The notes under the pieces are model-generated. The model was not told the origin of the DNA. It searched no databases and was given only the letters and a program-made list of their open reading frames with translations. Position numbers and translations under genes: made by a program. Positions 1 to 9,621 of a stretch of 64,000 nucleotides of DNA are shown in pieces (the stretch's first letter is position 1; each line of letters begins with the position of its first letter). Source of the stretch: Vreelandella salicampi (GTDB lineage: Bacteria; Pseudomonadota; Gammaproteobacteria; Pseudomonadales; Halomonadaceae); NCBI RefSeq assembly GCF_013415105.1, contig NZ_JACCDF010000016.1, positions 24,998 through 88,997 on the forward strand, given 5' to 3'.

Positions 1-522
1 GATGCTGAGCCCACCGCGATAGAGCGCGTGGTAGATTCAGGGCTTGAGGTGTTTGCACAAAACGTTGAAACCGTTGAGCGCTTAACCAGCCGCGTGCGCG
101 ACCCACGTGCAGGCTACCGTAAAACCCTGGATGTACTCGCCCACGCGAAAAAGCACCGCCCCAATGTACTCACCAAGACGAGCTTAATGCTGGGGCTTGG
201 CGAGACAGAAGACGAAGTGCTGCAAACCTTTGATGAGTTGCGTGAGATCGGCGTCGACATCGTCACTTTAGGGCAGTACTTGCGCCCAACGAAAAACCAT
301 CTACCCGTTGAGCGCTACGTAACGCCCGAAGAGTTCGATCGCTATCGCGTACTAGGGCTAGAAAAAGGCTTTATGGAAGTTGCTTCCGGGCCGCTGGTAC
401 GTTCTAGCTACCGCGCTGATCGCGTCTTCGAGAAAAACAACCTAGGCCTTGCCTCTCCGGCTGCAGTCCCTGGCCAGCAAAGCAAAGACGAGAATCGCAT
501 CCCTGTGCAACACGTGGGCTAA
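1..522 (+). CDS. lipA: Lipoyl synthase, C-terminal part (5' end outside window)
   Basis: The frame is open from base 1 and ends at 522, giving 173 residues of a radical-SAM lipoyl synthase that inserts two sulfurs into protein-bound octanoyl groups. The CxxxCxxC cluster motif lies upstream of the window. Visible family signatures are the G-L-G-E-T strand, the LGQYL segment, and the C-terminal RSSYRAD motif whose first serine contacts the auxiliary cluster. The gene runs convergently with lipB, the preceding enzyme of the pathway, with only 8 bases between their stops. The GTG at 28 is internal to the gene and is not a start. Confidence 0.95.
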   Translation, partial: DAEPTAIERVVDSGLEVFAQNVETVERLTSRVRDPRAGYRKTLDVLAHAKKHRPNVLTKTSLMLGLGETEDEVLQTFDELREIGVDIVTLGQYLRPTKNHLPVERYVTPEEFDRYRVLGLEKGFMEVASGPLVRSSYRADRVFEKNNLGLASPAAVPGQQSKDENRIPVQHVG

Positions 523-530
523 AGGTTGGA

Positions 531-1184
531 TTAGGAAGCACTCAAGCGGCGCTCAATACGTGCCGCAAGCGCTTGCGCGAGCTGCTCGCCCACCATTTCA
601 CAATTGACGGGCTGGTCGGTTAAATCCGCCAGCCGTGTCATTTCCATACCGGCGTAACCACAGGGGTTGATACGCGCGAAAGGCGACAAATCGCCATCCA
701 CGTTGAGCGCCACACCGTGAAAACTTCCACCTCGGCGTATACGAAGCCCCAAAGACGCCACTTTCGCCTCGCTTGCCGCCGCCTCAACGTATACCCCAGG
801 GGCATCCGGACGCGCTTTCGCCACAACGTGATAGCTTGCCAGCACATCAATCACGGCATTTTCAATCGCCGTGACGAGTTCACGCACGCCCATCTTGGCG
901 CGTCTGACATCCAGCAACGGATATAGCACTACCTGGCCTGGGCCATGATAGGTGACTTGGCCACCACGGTCGGTCTGTACCACGGGAATATCGCCCGGCA
1001 TTAATAAGTGCTCAGGCTTTCCTGCCTGCCCCTGAGTAAAGACCGGCTCGTGCTCCACCAGCCAAAACTGATCCGGTGTTTCGACACCACGGGTATCGGT
1101 CAACTCGCGCATGGCTTCCCACACCGGCTGGTAGGGGCGTCTCCCTAGGCGATGAAGCTCAATGGGCGGCAAATCATCGGCCAT
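531..1184 (-). CDS. lipB: Octanoyl-[ACP]:protein octanoyltransferase
   Basis: This 217-residue protein transfers octanoate from acyl carrier protein to lipoyl domains, the first step of de novo lipoate assembly. The signature [12 protein letters not shown] lies at residues 73-84, the catalytic lysine is K141 in the E-A-K-V-A-S-L-G context, and the acyl-thioester cysteine is C175 in INPCGY. Length and motif spacing are normal. It starts 3 bases after the DUF493 gene ends, so the two are probably co-transcribed at the tail of the minus-strand cell-wall cluster. It faces lipA. Confidence 0.96.
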   Translation of the reverse strand: MADDLPPIELHRLGRRPYQPVWEAMRELTDTRGVETPDQFWLVEHEPVFTQGQAGKPEHLLMPGDIPVVQTDRGGQVTYHGPGQVVLYPLLDVRRAKMGVRELVTAIENAVIDVLASYHVVAKARPDAPGVYVEAAASEAKVASLGLRIRRGGSFHGVALNVDGDLSPFARINPCGYAGMEMTRLADLTDQPVNCEMVGEQLAQALAARIERRLSAS

Positions 1185-1187
1185 TTT

Positions 1188-1505
1188 TCAAACAACCATA
1201 TGGACGCGGCCGGTCGCTTTTAAGTCGAGAAACAGCTGATTAAGCTGTTTCTCGCCAGTGGCACGAATGGTCACTCTCACCGACTGAAAGCGGCCGTTGC
1301 GGCTATCGATCACTTGCATCGAGGTTTCGTCAAAGTCCGGTGCGTGGCGAACTAACACTTGGCACACCGTGGCGGGGAAATCCGTCGCCGCATCGCCAAC
1401 CACTTTGATCGGATAGTCGCAAGGAAAAGTGATTTTCGGCGGCTTTTTCTGTGTCGTCGGCGAAGGGCGCATATCTCGGAAACCTTGCTTGCCTTTCGGA
1501 GTCAT
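1188..1505 (-). CDS. ybeD: YbeD-like DUF493 family protein
   Basis: A 105-residue ACT-like small protein of the DUF493/UPF0250 family, identified by the central FPCDYPIKVVG strand, the H-A-P-D-F segment and the closing T-G-R-V-H-M-V-V. Members are regularly encoded between dacA and lipB, as here, and are proposed to be regulatory; no reaction is known. It has a basic N-terminal extension of about 25 residues before the family core. A start at the internal ATG (residue 12) is possible. Family assignment is firm, function unknown. Confidence 0.9.
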   Translation of the reverse strand: MTPKGKQGFRDMRPSPTTQKKPPKITFPCDYPIKVVGDAATDFPATVCQVLVRHAPDFDETSMQVIDSRNGRFQSVRVTIRATGEKQLNQLFLDLKATGRVHMVV

Positions 1506-1585
1506 TCATTCACCTGCTATTCAGTTGATAGGCGCTACCGCGATGCATGAACTCTCATCAATGTCGCTACGCATCAAAACGATGT

Positions 1586-2809
1586 TTAATCCAGAAAGTT
1601 GCTCAAAAGACCACTGAAAAAGCGACGCACTTGGTCGATTAAGCGCTTAAAAAGCCCCCCTTCTTCGACGCTTTCCAGCGCGACGAGATCTCGCTCACCG
1701 ACCACCTTGTCTCCCATCACCACTTCTAGCGTGCCGACGTCATCGCCCATGGATATCGGTGCATTGAGATCGTTATTCATATTCAACCGGGCGCGTAGCT
1801 CGTCGTTACGGTTACGCGGCAGCGTCATATACACTTCTTCATCGACGCCGATGCGCACTTCATTTTGCTCTCCGCCCCAGATACGCGGCGTGGCTAACAC
1901 GGCCCCGCGCTCGTAAAGGTTCATGGTTTCATAAAAGCGAAAACCATAACTCAATAGTTTCTGCGTTTCTTGGGCACGCGCCTCTTCAGAATTGGTTCCC
2001 ATGACCACTGACACCAACCGCATTCCATCTCGCTCAGCCGAGGCCACAAGCCCATAACCCGCCTCAGAGGTCCAGCCTGTTTTCAGACCATCCACGCTCG
2101 GGTCACGCCACAAAAGGCGGTTGCGATTCGGCTGGTCAATTCCGCCATAGGAGAACGTACGCTCGGAGTAGATCTCATAGTGCTCGGGATAGTCATTAAT
2201 AATATGCTGCGCAAGAAGCGCCATATCGCGGGCGCTGGAGTAGTGATTTTCGCCCGGCAGGCCAGTCGGATTTTCAAAATTGGTATTATCCATACCAAGT
2301 CGCGCGGCGTGCTGGTTCATTAAATCGGCAAAAGGCCCCTGCCCACCGGCGAGATGTTCTGCCATTGCCACGCTGGCATCGTTACCAGAAACGATAACAA
2401 TGCCGTGCAGTAAGTCTCTAACGGAGACCTGCGTGCCCACTTCGATAAACATCTTGGAGCCGCCAGTGCGCCACGCTTTTTCACTCACACTCACCATATC
2501 GTCAAAATCAATGGTGCCACGATTAAGCTCGCGCTCGACCAAGAACGCGGTCATCAGTTTGGTTAGACTCGCCGGTGGCAATCGCTGATCGGCGTTATGT
2601 TCTGCAAGCACATGGCCGCTGTTGGCATCCATCAATATCCACGATTTAGCTGCCAGCTGTGGCGAGGCGGGAATAATCGTTTGCGGCTGGGGAATCACCT
2701 GCGCGGAAACCGGTAAAGCAGCAGTCAGCACCACAGCGGCCATCAACAGCGCGAGTAAGCCAAAGCCAAAACGACAACAAAAACGACGTAACTTAAAAAC
2801 GTTCATCAC
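1586..2809 (-). CDS. dacA: D-alanyl-D-alanine carboxypeptidase (PBP5/6 type)
   Basis: A 407-residue penicillin-binding protein that removes the terminal D-alanine of periplasmic pentapeptides. A signal peptide ends near residue 36 (VSAQ). The three active-site motifs are S81-L-T-K84, S141-G-N143 and K243-T-G245. The C-terminus (residues 385-407) is an amphipathic stretch rich in F, L, K and R that anchors PBP5-type enzymes to the inner membrane face. It lies 30 bases downstream of rlpA in the same direction as the elongation genes. The ATG one codon downstream of the first is equally usable. Confidence 0.96.
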   Translation of the reverse strand: MMNVFKLRRFCCRFGFGLLALLMAAVVLTAALPVSAQVIPQPQTIIPASPQLAAKSWILMDANSGHVLAEHNADQRLPPASLTKLMTAFLVERELNRGTIDFDDMVSVSEKAWRTGGSKMFIEVGTQVSVRDLLHGIVIVSGNDASVAMAEHLAGGQGPFADLMNQHAARLGMDNTNFENPTGLPGENHYSSARDMALLAQHIINDYPEHYEIYSERTFSYGGIDQPNRNRLLWRDPSVDGLKTGWTSEAGYGLVASAERDGMRLVSVVMGTNSEEARAQETQKLLSYGFRFYETMNLYERGAVLATPRIWGGEQNEVRIGVDEEVYMTLPRNRNDELRARLNMNNDLNAPISMGDDVGTLEVVMGDKVVGERDLVALESVEEGGLFKRLIDQVRRFFSGLLSNFLD

Positions 2810-2839
2810 GGATATTTTCTCACTTAGGGTAAAGATGCA

Positions 2840-3778
2840 TTATCTCACGATAAAGGGTTGGGGAAAGCCTGCCTGATGAAGCGATTCACGCAGCGACTGC
2901 TCATCTTGTTGGCGCCTAACCGGCCCGACTTGTACGCGATACACATCGGCTTCGTTAGTAACGCGCACATCGTGACGTAATTCGCTTTGCAGCTGATTTT
3001 TGAGCCGGTTGGCGCTTTCTGCACTACCTAGGGCGGCAATTTGCAAATAAAAAGGGGCGGTTTCTTCTGCTGATCCGGTTACTGACTCACGTGCCGCGGG
3101 CTCTGGCGCCGGATTAGCATCAGAAGCGCCAGCCTGCCAGCGCTTAGGGTCGATGGCCTCGACCTTCACATGCCCCGTGCCTTCGTCGATAAAACCAAGC
3201 CGTGACGCTGCGGCATAGGAAAGATCAATTTCCCGCTCACTGTGGAAGGGGCCGCGATCATTGATACGCACAATAACCGAGTTACCGTTATCCAGGCTCG
3301 TCACCCGGGCAAACGTCGGTAGCGGCAGCGAGCGATGCGCTGCGGTCATTTTGTACATATCGTAAATTTCGCCGTTAGAGGTGGCATAGCCGTGAAATTT
3401 CTCACCATACCAAGAGGCGGTCCCCTCTTGCGAATACCCCGTTGAGTCTGGCAACACGCGGTACGTTTTGCCCCACACCTGATAGCTTGAGCGATTACCT
3501 GCCCGAGATTGCGGTTCGTCTCTAGGCTCGGCGTCGGGCACGCGAGACACATCGGGTGGGTCAAGCGGGTAGGCATCGCCACTCAAAGCATAGCGGCCGT
3601 CGCTGCCCGCAGGTGTCGACTGCTCAGTTTGTTGTAATCCTGCACCATCTGCGTGCTCGGTGCGTTGGGCATCCCGGCTTGCACAACCGCTCAAGAACAA
3701 AGCCAAGATTAACAATGCCAACGGCGCCAACTTGTTTATCCGACGTGCTTCAACACTCACTTCAGGCTGCCTGTTCAT
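2840..3778 (-). CDS. rlpA: RlpA-like septal lytic transglycosylase, lipoprotein
   Basis: A 312-residue outer-membrane lipoprotein. The lipobox LFLSGC places the lipidated cysteine at C32. A double-psi beta-barrel domain spans about 117-205 and contains T-A-A-H148-R-S and N-D174-R-G-P-F; the equivalent His and Asp are needed for cleavage of denuded glycan strands by Pseudomonas RlpA. A SPOR domain (about 243-312) binds such glycans at the septum. The start codon overlaps the mltB stop by 4 bases, indicating translational coupling between two glycan-cleaving enzymes. Confidence 0.94.
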   Translation of the reverse strand: MNRQPEVSVEARRINKLAPLALLILALFLSGCASRDAQRTEHADGAGLQQTEQSTPAGSDGRYALSGDAYPLDPPDVSRVPDAEPRDEPQSRAGNRSSYQVWGKTYRVLPDSTGYSQEGTASWYGEKFHGYATSNGEIYDMYKMTAAHRSLPLPTFARVTSLDNGNSVIVRINDRGPFHSEREIDLSYAAASRLGFIDEGTGHVKVEAIDPKRWQAGASDANPAPEPAARESVTGSAEETAPFYLQIAALGSAESANRLKNQLQSELRHDVRVTNEADVYRVQVGPVRRQQDEQSLRESLHQAGFPQPFIVR

Positions 3779-4848
3779 TGCTTACCCTCTTGCTGCGTCT
3801 TATACGCGTTTGCAATCGCATCAGCCAGTGTTGCTACCGCCATTGCATAGAGATGGCTATGGTTATAACGCGTTATCACGTAGAAATTAAAGCCCCCAAG
3901 ATAATATGCCTGGCTGCCATCCTCCAATGTCAATCGTAACGGCACCACGTGCTTATCTTGACGAGATAAAAACACGTCCACGCCCTCTCCCACTGTATAC
4001 AGCCCCATGTTCTCGGCTTGCGCGAGTGTATAGGTAGGGGTCGAGGTTTGATTAAAGGTGATCGCCGTTTGTTTCTTTTTCCCAGCAGGCGAGATTTCGG
4101 CACGCTGGTAAATCGGCTCACCCGCCTGCCAACCATGCTTGGCAAAATAGTTGGCCACGCTGCCAATGGCATCCACTGGGTTGTTCCACAAGTCACGCTG
4201 ACCATCGCCGTCGAAATCGACCGCGTAAGCTTGGTAGCTGGTGGGAATAAATTGCGGGAACCCCATCGCGCCTGCGTAAGAGCCGGTTAACTCAGCGGGG
4301 TCGACACCCTGCTCATGGGCAATACGCAAAAAAGCCGCGAGTTCACCGCGAAAAAACGCGCCGCGCTGCGGGTGATGAAACGCTAATGTCGCTAGGGAAT
4401 CCAGTACCCGGTGGCGGCCTTTATAACGACCGTAATAGGTTTCCACCCCGATAATCGCAGTGATGATCTCAGCCGGCACGCCGTACTCAGCATCCGCACG
4501 CTCTAGCGTTTCATGGTGCTGGCGCAAAAACGCGGCACCTTCATCGATACGCTGCTCAGTGAGAAAGATGTCGCGATACTCGTGCCATTCCAGCCGCCGC
4601 TCGGCCGCACCAGCCATAGCATCCAGCACCTCTTGGCGAAACGTCGCCTGGTCAAGCGTGTGGGTTAACCACTCGGCAGGCAATCCTTGCTCAACGAGTT
4701 CCTCGACCAACGCCTCGGTATCAGCATTATCACGCGGGTGAAAGCGCTGAGCCTCTGCCAGGCTGGTAGCCATACTCAACCCCATCCACCCTGCTACCAC
4801 CGCGCGTAACGCAAAGCGTTTTGCTCGCTGCTTACTGGCCGTTTTCAT
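3775..4848 (-). CDS. mltB: Membrane-bound lytic murein transglycosylase B
   Basis: A 357-residue SLT-type transglycosylase of the MltB (GH103) family that cleaves glycan strands to 1,6-anhydro products. The catalytic glutamate is E136 in IIGVETYYGRYKG, followed by the GAMGFPQFIPTSY substrate loop and an EF-hand-like DFDGDGQRD segment. The start at 4848 is preferred over the longer frame because a GGGAG ribosome site lies about 8 bases upstream and the N-terminus then forms a signal peptide cut after A-E-A. It sits between rodA and rlpA, a position not used in E. coli. Confidence 0.94.
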   Translation of the reverse strand: MKTASKQRAKRFALRAVVAGWMGLSMATSLAEAQRFHPRDNADTEALVEELVEQGLPAEWLTHTLDQATFRQEVLDAMAGAAERRLEWHEYRDIFLTEQRIDEGAAFLRQHHETLERADAEYGVPAEIITAIIGVETYYGRYKGRHRVLDSLATLAFHHPQRGAFFRGELAAFLRIAHEQGVDPAELTGSYAGAMGFPQFIPTSYQAYAVDFDGDGQRDLWNNPVDAIGSVANYFAKHGWQAGEPIYQRAEISPAGKKKQTAITFNQTSTPTYTLAQAENMGLYTVGEGVDVFLSRQDKHVVPLRLTLEDGSQAYYLGGFNFYVITRYNHSHLYAMAVATLADAIANAYKTQQEGKQ

Positions 4849-4861
4849 TATTGACTCCCAA

Positions 4862-6022
4862 TTAGCGCGACAAAAGCCGGCGATGCGCATGTATCGACAT
4901 CAAAACGCCAAACCCTGCTAACAGCGTCGCGCTGGATGTGCCGCCGAAGCTAATCAAAGGCAGCGGCACCCCCACCACGGGCAAAATGCCGCTGACCATC
5001 CCGACATTAACAAAGACATAGATAAAAAAGGTGAGAATAATACTGCCCGCCACCAAACGGCCGAAAGTATCTTGGGATGCCCCTGAAAGCCACAACCCGC
5101 GGCAGACAATCATAAAGTAAAGGGTAAGCACCGCCAGCATCCCCACTAAGCCGAACTCTTCGCCCAGCACAGCGGAGATAAAGTCGGTGTGACGCTCGGG
5201 TAAAAACTCAAGCTGTGACTGAGTGCCCTCAAGCCACCCCTTGCCCCAGAGACCGCCGCTGCCAATCGCCGTGGTCGATTGAATAATGTTCCAGCCAGCG
5301 CCAAGCGGGTCACTATCGGGATTTAAAAATGTGAGCACACGCTGGCGCTGATAGTTATGCAGGTTCATCCACAGAAGTGGCAATGCAGAGGCCGTCAACA
5401 CAGTCGCCAAGCCTATCAGCCGCCAGGATAATCCCGCCAAAAGCACCACATTAATGGCGGCACTGGCGACCAAAAGTGAAGTCCCCAAATCCGGCTGGGT
5501 AGCAATCAGCATCACCGGCAGGCCAATGAGCCCGGCACAGACCAGGATATCGCGCAGTTTAGGCGGCAGCTCGCAGCGGTTTAAGTAGGCCGCCACCATT
5601 AGCGGGACCGCCAATTTCATCAACTCTGACGGCTGAAAACGCACCACACCGGGAATGACCAGCCAGCGTTGAGCCCCCATCCCCATATCGCCGAAAAACT
5701 CTACCGCCAGCAGCATTAAAACCCCAACCCCATACGCCACTGGCGCCCAACGCAGAAAGGTTCGGGGAGAAAACTGGGCAATAATCACCATGCCCACCAG
5801 CCCAACGCCAAAACGAATACTTTGCGCATACACGATTGCAATACGCTGGCCGGACGCACTGTATAAAACCACGAGACCTACCGCCATCAGCAACAACAAA
5901 AGGCCAATGAGCCAGGGGTCAAGGTGTATCCGTTCCCAGATGCTTTTGCGCCGCGCCATACCGCTATCAGGCGGTCGCACCGGATAGCGACGTAACCCAC
6001 GTGTCAACGTCAACCACGACAT
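4862..6022 (-). CDS. rodA: Rod-shape SEDS peptidoglycan polymerase
   Basis: A 386-residue polytopic membrane protein of the SEDS family with about ten membrane segments. It polymerises lipid II during side-wall elongation in partnership with PBP2. Family marks include Q-P-D-L-G-T-S, the large periplasmic loop with W-G-K-G-W and L-P-E-R-H-T-D-F, and the closing P-L-I-S-F-G-G-T-S. The PBP2 gene lies 3 bases upstream, so the polymerase and its cognate transpeptidase are made together. E. coli calls this gene mrdB. Confidence 0.97.
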   Translation of the reverse strand: MSWLTLTRGLRRYPVRPPDSGMARRKSIWERIHLDPWLIGLLLLLMAVGLVVLYSASGQRIAIVYAQSIRFGVGLVGMVIIAQFSPRTFLRWAPVAYGVGVLMLLAVEFFGDMGMGAQRWLVIPGVVRFQPSELMKLAVPLMVAAYLNRCELPPKLRDILVCAGLIGLPVMLIATQPDLGTSLLVASAAINVVLLAGLSWRLIGLATVLTASALPLLWMNLHNYQRQRVLTFLNPDSDPLGAGWNIIQSTTAIGSGGLWGKGWLEGTQSQLEFLPERHTDFISAVLGEEFGLVGMLAVLTLYFMIVCRGLWLSGASQDTFGRLVAGSIILTFFIYVFVNVGMVSGILPVVGVPLPLISFGGTSSATLLAGFGVLMSIHAHRRLLSR

Positions 6023-6025
6023 ACG

Positions 6026-7951
6026 TTACTGCCCCTCTATATCGGCGTTGCTGCTTTCCAGCGTCTCGTGAACGTCATCGACGTCAGGCGCTTCATCTTC
6101 CAGAAGCCACGCATCCGTCATCGCGCGGGCTAAGTGGGCGGCATGAGTACTCCCACCACCGGCATTTTCCACAATGACAGAGACAGCAATTTGTGGGTCT
6201 TCCAGCGGAGCAAAGGCTATAAACAGCGCGTGATCGCGTAGGCGCTCTTTAAGCTCATCCGCGTTGTAACGCTGATCTTGACCGAGCGAAAATACCTGCG
6301 CCGTGCCCGACTTCCCCCCCATCCGGTACTCCAAGCCCACACCGGTACGCCGTGCGGTACCTTCATGCCCGCTTAACACTTTTTCCATACCGCTGAACAC
6401 GGTTTCCCACCAGCTCTCTTGGGTCAGCTCGATATCTTGGGGTGTATCGGGCAACGCTGTCGGAATAGTTTTTTCACCCAGCTTACTGGCCAAACGCGGC
6501 GTGACCCATTCCCCGCGATTGGCCAGCGTCGCCGTGGCGGTGGCCAGTTGCAGCGGCGTCACCTGCCAATAGCCTTGGCCGATACCCACTGACAGCGTTT
6601 CCCCAGGGTACCAGGGCTGATTATAACGCTCGCGCTTCCACTCCCGCGAAGGCATAAGCGCGTCACTCTCACCTTGGACGTCGTGCGCAACGCGCTGGCC
6701 AAAGCCGAACGCCGTCATCTGCTTGTGCAGCCTATCGATACCCAAATCATGGGCCAGCGAATAGTAAAACGTATTATTGGAAACGGCGATGGAGCGTTCA
6801 AGGTCTACCCGGCCATGCCCCCAACGCAACCAATTGCGGTACCGGCGCGAGTCATTGGGTAACTGAAAATACCCCGGGTCATTGATCGTGGTCTCCGGTG
6901 TCACTGTGCCTTCACGCAACGCTGCCAAGGCTAAAAATGGCTTAATCGTCGAGCCCGGTGGGTAATGGCCTCGTATCGCCCGGTTAAACAAAGGCAAATC
7001 AAGATCTTGTTGAAGCCCTCGATACGAGGCGACGTCGATACCGGTGACGAACTGATTGCTATCAAAACCAGGCGCCGAAACCATCGCGAGAATGTCGCCA
7101 CTTTGCGGCTCAATCGCAACAATCGAGCCACGCCGACCGTCGAGCAAGTCATACGCCAGCATTTGCAGCTCTTTATCCAGCGTTAGCGTGAGGTTTTTGC
7201 CCGGCGTCGGGTCGGTTCTTCCTAGCTCGCTTAACACGCGACCACGGGCATTGGTTTCTACTTTGCGCAGTCCGGCTTCGCCGTGGAGCTCGTGCTCATA
7301 GAACTTCTCAACGCCGGTTTTCCCGATAAAGTGTGTACCGGCGTAGCTACCTGAATCCAACGATTTGAGCTCTTCCTCATTGATGCGGCCGACATAGCCC
7401 AACGCGTGCGCCATCACCTCAGCGTGTGGGTAGTAGCGCAAAAGCTGCGCCTCCACTTCCACGCCCGGCAAACGATGGCGATTAACCGCCAACCGAGCGA
7501 TTTGCACCTCGCTTAAGTCGCTAATCAACAACGCTGGTTGGAAAGGACGTTGGCGCTGGCGGGAGCGAAGATGAAATTCTTCCACGTCCTCTTCAGGTAA
7601 ATTGAGCAGCTCGATCAAAAGCGCGAGAGTTTTATCCAAGTTGTCGACCCGCTCGCGCACAATCGTCAAATTGTAGGTCGGGCGGTTTTCTGCCAACAGC
7701 ACGCCATTGCGATCATAAATCAGCCCGCGCGTGGGCGGTAACGGCTCGACCCGAACGCGGTTATTTTCTGAACGCGTGCTGTAAAGGTCGTGTTGCACGA
7801 CTTGAAGATAGCCGAGCCGCCCCATCAGAAGCGCCGTCATCGCAGTCACGACTAGCAGTGCAAGCAGCGCGCGAACACGAAAAATACGCAGCTCGTGCTC
7901 ACTGTTTTTTAATTTGTCAAAGCGCTGAGGCATAGGGCGGATAGGTCTCAA
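6026..7951 (-). CDS. mrdA: Penicillin-binding protein 2, elongasome transpeptidase
   Basis: A 641-residue class B PBP that cross-links new side-wall peptidoglycan. One N-terminal membrane anchor lies at about 28-50. A dimerisation/pedestal domain with R-G-L-I-Y-D-R-N-G follows at about 75-88. The transpeptidase domain has S334-T-I-K337, S391-N-N393 and K547-S-G-T550. The tail is acidic, as often seen in halophiles. The start is followed closely by R-P-I-R-P, and rlmH ends 41 bases upstream. All catalytic motifs are intact. Confidence 0.97.
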   Translation of the reverse strand: MRPIRPMPQRFDKLKNSEHELRIFRVRALLALLVVTAMTALLMGRLGYLQVVQHDLYSTRSENNRVRVEPLPPTRGLIYDRNGVLLAENRPTYNLTIVRERVDNLDKTLALLIELLNLPEEDVEEFHLRSRQRQRPFQPALLISDLSEVQIARLAVNRHRLPGVEVEAQLLRYYPHAEVMAHALGYVGRINEEELKSLDSGSYAGTHFIGKTGVEKFYEHELHGEAGLRKVETNARGRVLSELGRTDPTPGKNLTLTLDKELQMLAYDLLDGRRGSIVAIEPQSGDILAMVSAPGFDSNQFVTGIDVASYRGLQQDLDLPLFNRAIRGHYPPGSTIKPFLALAALREGTVTPETTINDPGYFQLPNDSRRYRNWLRWGHGRVDLERSIAVSNNTFYYSLAHDLGIDRLHKQMTAFGFGQRVAHDVQGESDALMPSREWKRERYNQPWYPGETLSVGIGQGYWQVTPLQLATATATLANRGEWVTPRLASKLGEKTIPTALPDTPQDIELTQESWWETVFSGMEKVLSGHEGTARRTGVGLEYRMGGKSGTAQVFSLGQDQRYNADELKERLRDHALFIAFAPLEDPQIAVSVIVENAGGGSTHAAHLARAMTDAWLLEDEAPDVDDVHETLESSNADIEGQ

Positions 7952-7992
7952 AACGATCCAAAACGCCCGCCAATGGGGCGCTATCTACGGCA

Positions 7993-8460
7993 TTAGCGAT
8001 GATAAGGGTGACCCACAAGCAAGGTCCAAGCGCGATATAGTTGCTCAGCCAGCATGATACGGACCAGCGGGTGCGGCAGCGTTAAGGGCGATAACGACCA
8101 GGCTTTATCTGCCTTTGCGGAAAGCGAAGGGTCTAATCCATCGGGCCCGCCGACGAGAAGTACGATGTCTTTTCCTAGCATCCGCCACTGATCGGCCTCT
8201 TGGGCCAACGCCTGTGTTGACCAAGCTTTTCCCTTTACTTCCAGTGCCACCACGTATTCATCGCCTTTGAGCTTTTGACGAATACGTTCGGCTTCTTGCC
8301 CGCGCGCCTTGGCGACGTCCGCATTCTTACCGCGCTGCCCCAAGGATATCTCCTCCACCTCAAGGCTAAAATCGCGCGGCAGCCGCTTACGGTAGGTGTC
8401 AACGCCCTCCTCTACCCAGGTGGGCATTTTAGTGCCCACCGCAAGTAGGCGAATTTTCAT
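7993..8460 (-). CDS. rlmH: 23S rRNA pseudouridine-1915 N3-methyltransferase
   Basis: A 155-residue SPOUT-class enzyme that methylates pseudouridine 1915 in 23S rRNA of assembled 70S ribosomes, using SAM. The C-terminal knot is visible as LLVGGPDGLD, then SLSPLTLPHPLVRIMLAEQLYRAW and the ending G-H-P-Y-H-R. Length matches E. coli RlmH. Its start overlaps the rsfS stop by 4 bases, the usual rsfS-rlmH coupling. Confidence 0.97.
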   Translation of the reverse strand: MKIRLLAVGTKMPTWVEEGVDTYRKRLPRDFSLEVEEISLGQRGKNADVAKARGQEAERIRQKLKGDEYVVALEVKGKAWSTQALAQEADQWRMLGKDIVLLVGGPDGLDPSLSAKADKAWSLSPLTLPHPLVRIMLAEQLYRAWTLLVGHPYHR

Positions 8461-8846
8461 GAAGTTGAGACCTGATCTTCCATCCGTTCGCGCACCAGTT
8501 CATGGGCTACGGTGCTATCGGCAGGCAAATCCGCCCACAGGCGCTCAAGATCATAAAGCGCACGCGCCTCGGGAAGCATGATATGCACGATGATGTCGCC
8601 AAGGTCGACCAGCACCCAGTCAGCGTTGTTACCGCCTTCAACACCGCGGGGTTGTAAACCTTCGGCTTTCGCCTTTTCGACGAGATTTTGCGCCAATGCC
8701 GAGACATGGCGCGTTGAGGTGCCACTGGCAATGACCATAAGGTCCGTGACATCAGTGAGTTTTGCCACGTCAAGTTGCGTAATATCGCGAGCTTTGAGTT
8801 CTTCTAGCGCGTCAATCGCTAGCTTTTTCAGTGTATCGATGTGCAT
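8457..8846 (-). CDS. rsfS: Ribosomal silencing factor RsfS
   Basis: A 129-residue protein that binds uL14 on the 50S subunit and blocks subunit joining when nutrients run low. Recognised by A-R-D-I-T-Q-L-D-V, D-L-M-V-I-A-S-G-T-S, the E-G-x-x-x-x-D-W-V-L-V-D-L-G-D core and V-H-I-M-L-P-E-A-R. The acidic C-terminal extension is a little longer than in E. coli. It is coupled to rlmH and lies about 100 bases downstream of nadD, a conserved neighbourhood. Confidence 0.96.
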   Translation of the reverse strand: MHIDTLKKLAIDALEELKARDITQLDVAKLTDVTDLMVIASGTSTRHVSALAQNLVEKAKAEGLQPRGVEGGNNADWVLVDLGDIIVHIMLPEARALYDLERLWADLPADSTVAHELVRERMEDQVSTS

Positions 8847-8946
8847 GTCTCCTAAGTACCAACCTCATGGGGTGGGATGTAAAGCTGGCCATTGTAACCA
8901 CTTATTTAGTGACTGCCAGCGCTTATTAAAGGGCGCGTATTTACGC

Positions 8947-9621
8947 TTATCTGCCGCTTTCAGGCAACCGATAAAGGCATTGATGCTCGATTTCGCGTTC
9001 CACCGCTTCGGGTAGCAAATAGCGCACGCTCCCCCCTTTGGCTAAACGGCGTCGAATACCCGTCGCGGAGATCCCCATCGGCGAGGGCAGCGTCACCGGC
9101 AGTACGCCCCCGTGCGGCGCTGCCATTAACTCACCCACGCTATTGACTTCACGTCCGGCGAGCAGTTCCAAAAGCGCCTGCGAACGCTTTGGAGAATAGC
9201 CCGGGCGGGCCATTACCACGATATGCGCTAACTCAAATAGACGCTCGGGTTGATGCCAGTCGGCCAGTTTCAAAAAGGCATCCTGCCCCAGGGCCATGAT
9301 TAAGCGCGCCTCAATGCCATAGTCACTGCGTAACGCTTCAAGTGTTAGCAGGCTATAAGAAGGGCCTTCGCGGCGAAGCTCGCGATCATCCGCTACTAAA
9401 CGTGGCGTATCGCCAATCCCCGCCTTGAGCAGCGCTAGACGTTGTTCAGCCGAGACCTGTGGGCGGTCACGCAGCGGTGGCTGAGGTGCTGGCATCATGT
9501 GTAATTGATCTAGCTCAAGGGATTCACAGAGCTCTACGCCGCTACGTAAGTGGCCAAGGTGCACCGGGTCAAACGTGCCGCCAAACATTCCTATGCGCTG
9601 TGGGCGCGCGGGTGCTGTCAT
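8947..9621 (-). CDS. nadD: Nicotinate-nucleotide adenylyltransferase
   Basis: A 224-residue nucleotidyltransferase converting nicotinate mononucleotide and ATP to deamido-NAD. The adenylyl-transfer motif [11 protein letters not shown] spans residues 14-24, with the catalytic histidines in H21-L-G-H24. The C-terminal I-S-A-T-G-I-R-R-R matches the ISSTxxR motif with one conservative change. The start overlaps the proA stop by 4 bases. Confidence 0.96.
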   Translation of the reverse strand: MTAPARPQRIGMFGGTFDPVHLGHLRSGVELCESLELDQLHMMPAPQPPLRDRPQVSAEQRLALLKAGIGDTPRLVADDRELRREGPSYSLLTLEALRSDYGIEARLIMALGQDAFLKLADWHQPERLFELAHIVVMARPGYSPKRSQALLELLAGREVNSVGELMAAPHGGVLPVTLPSPMGISATGIRRRLAKGGSVRYLLPEAVEREIEHQCLYRLPESGR

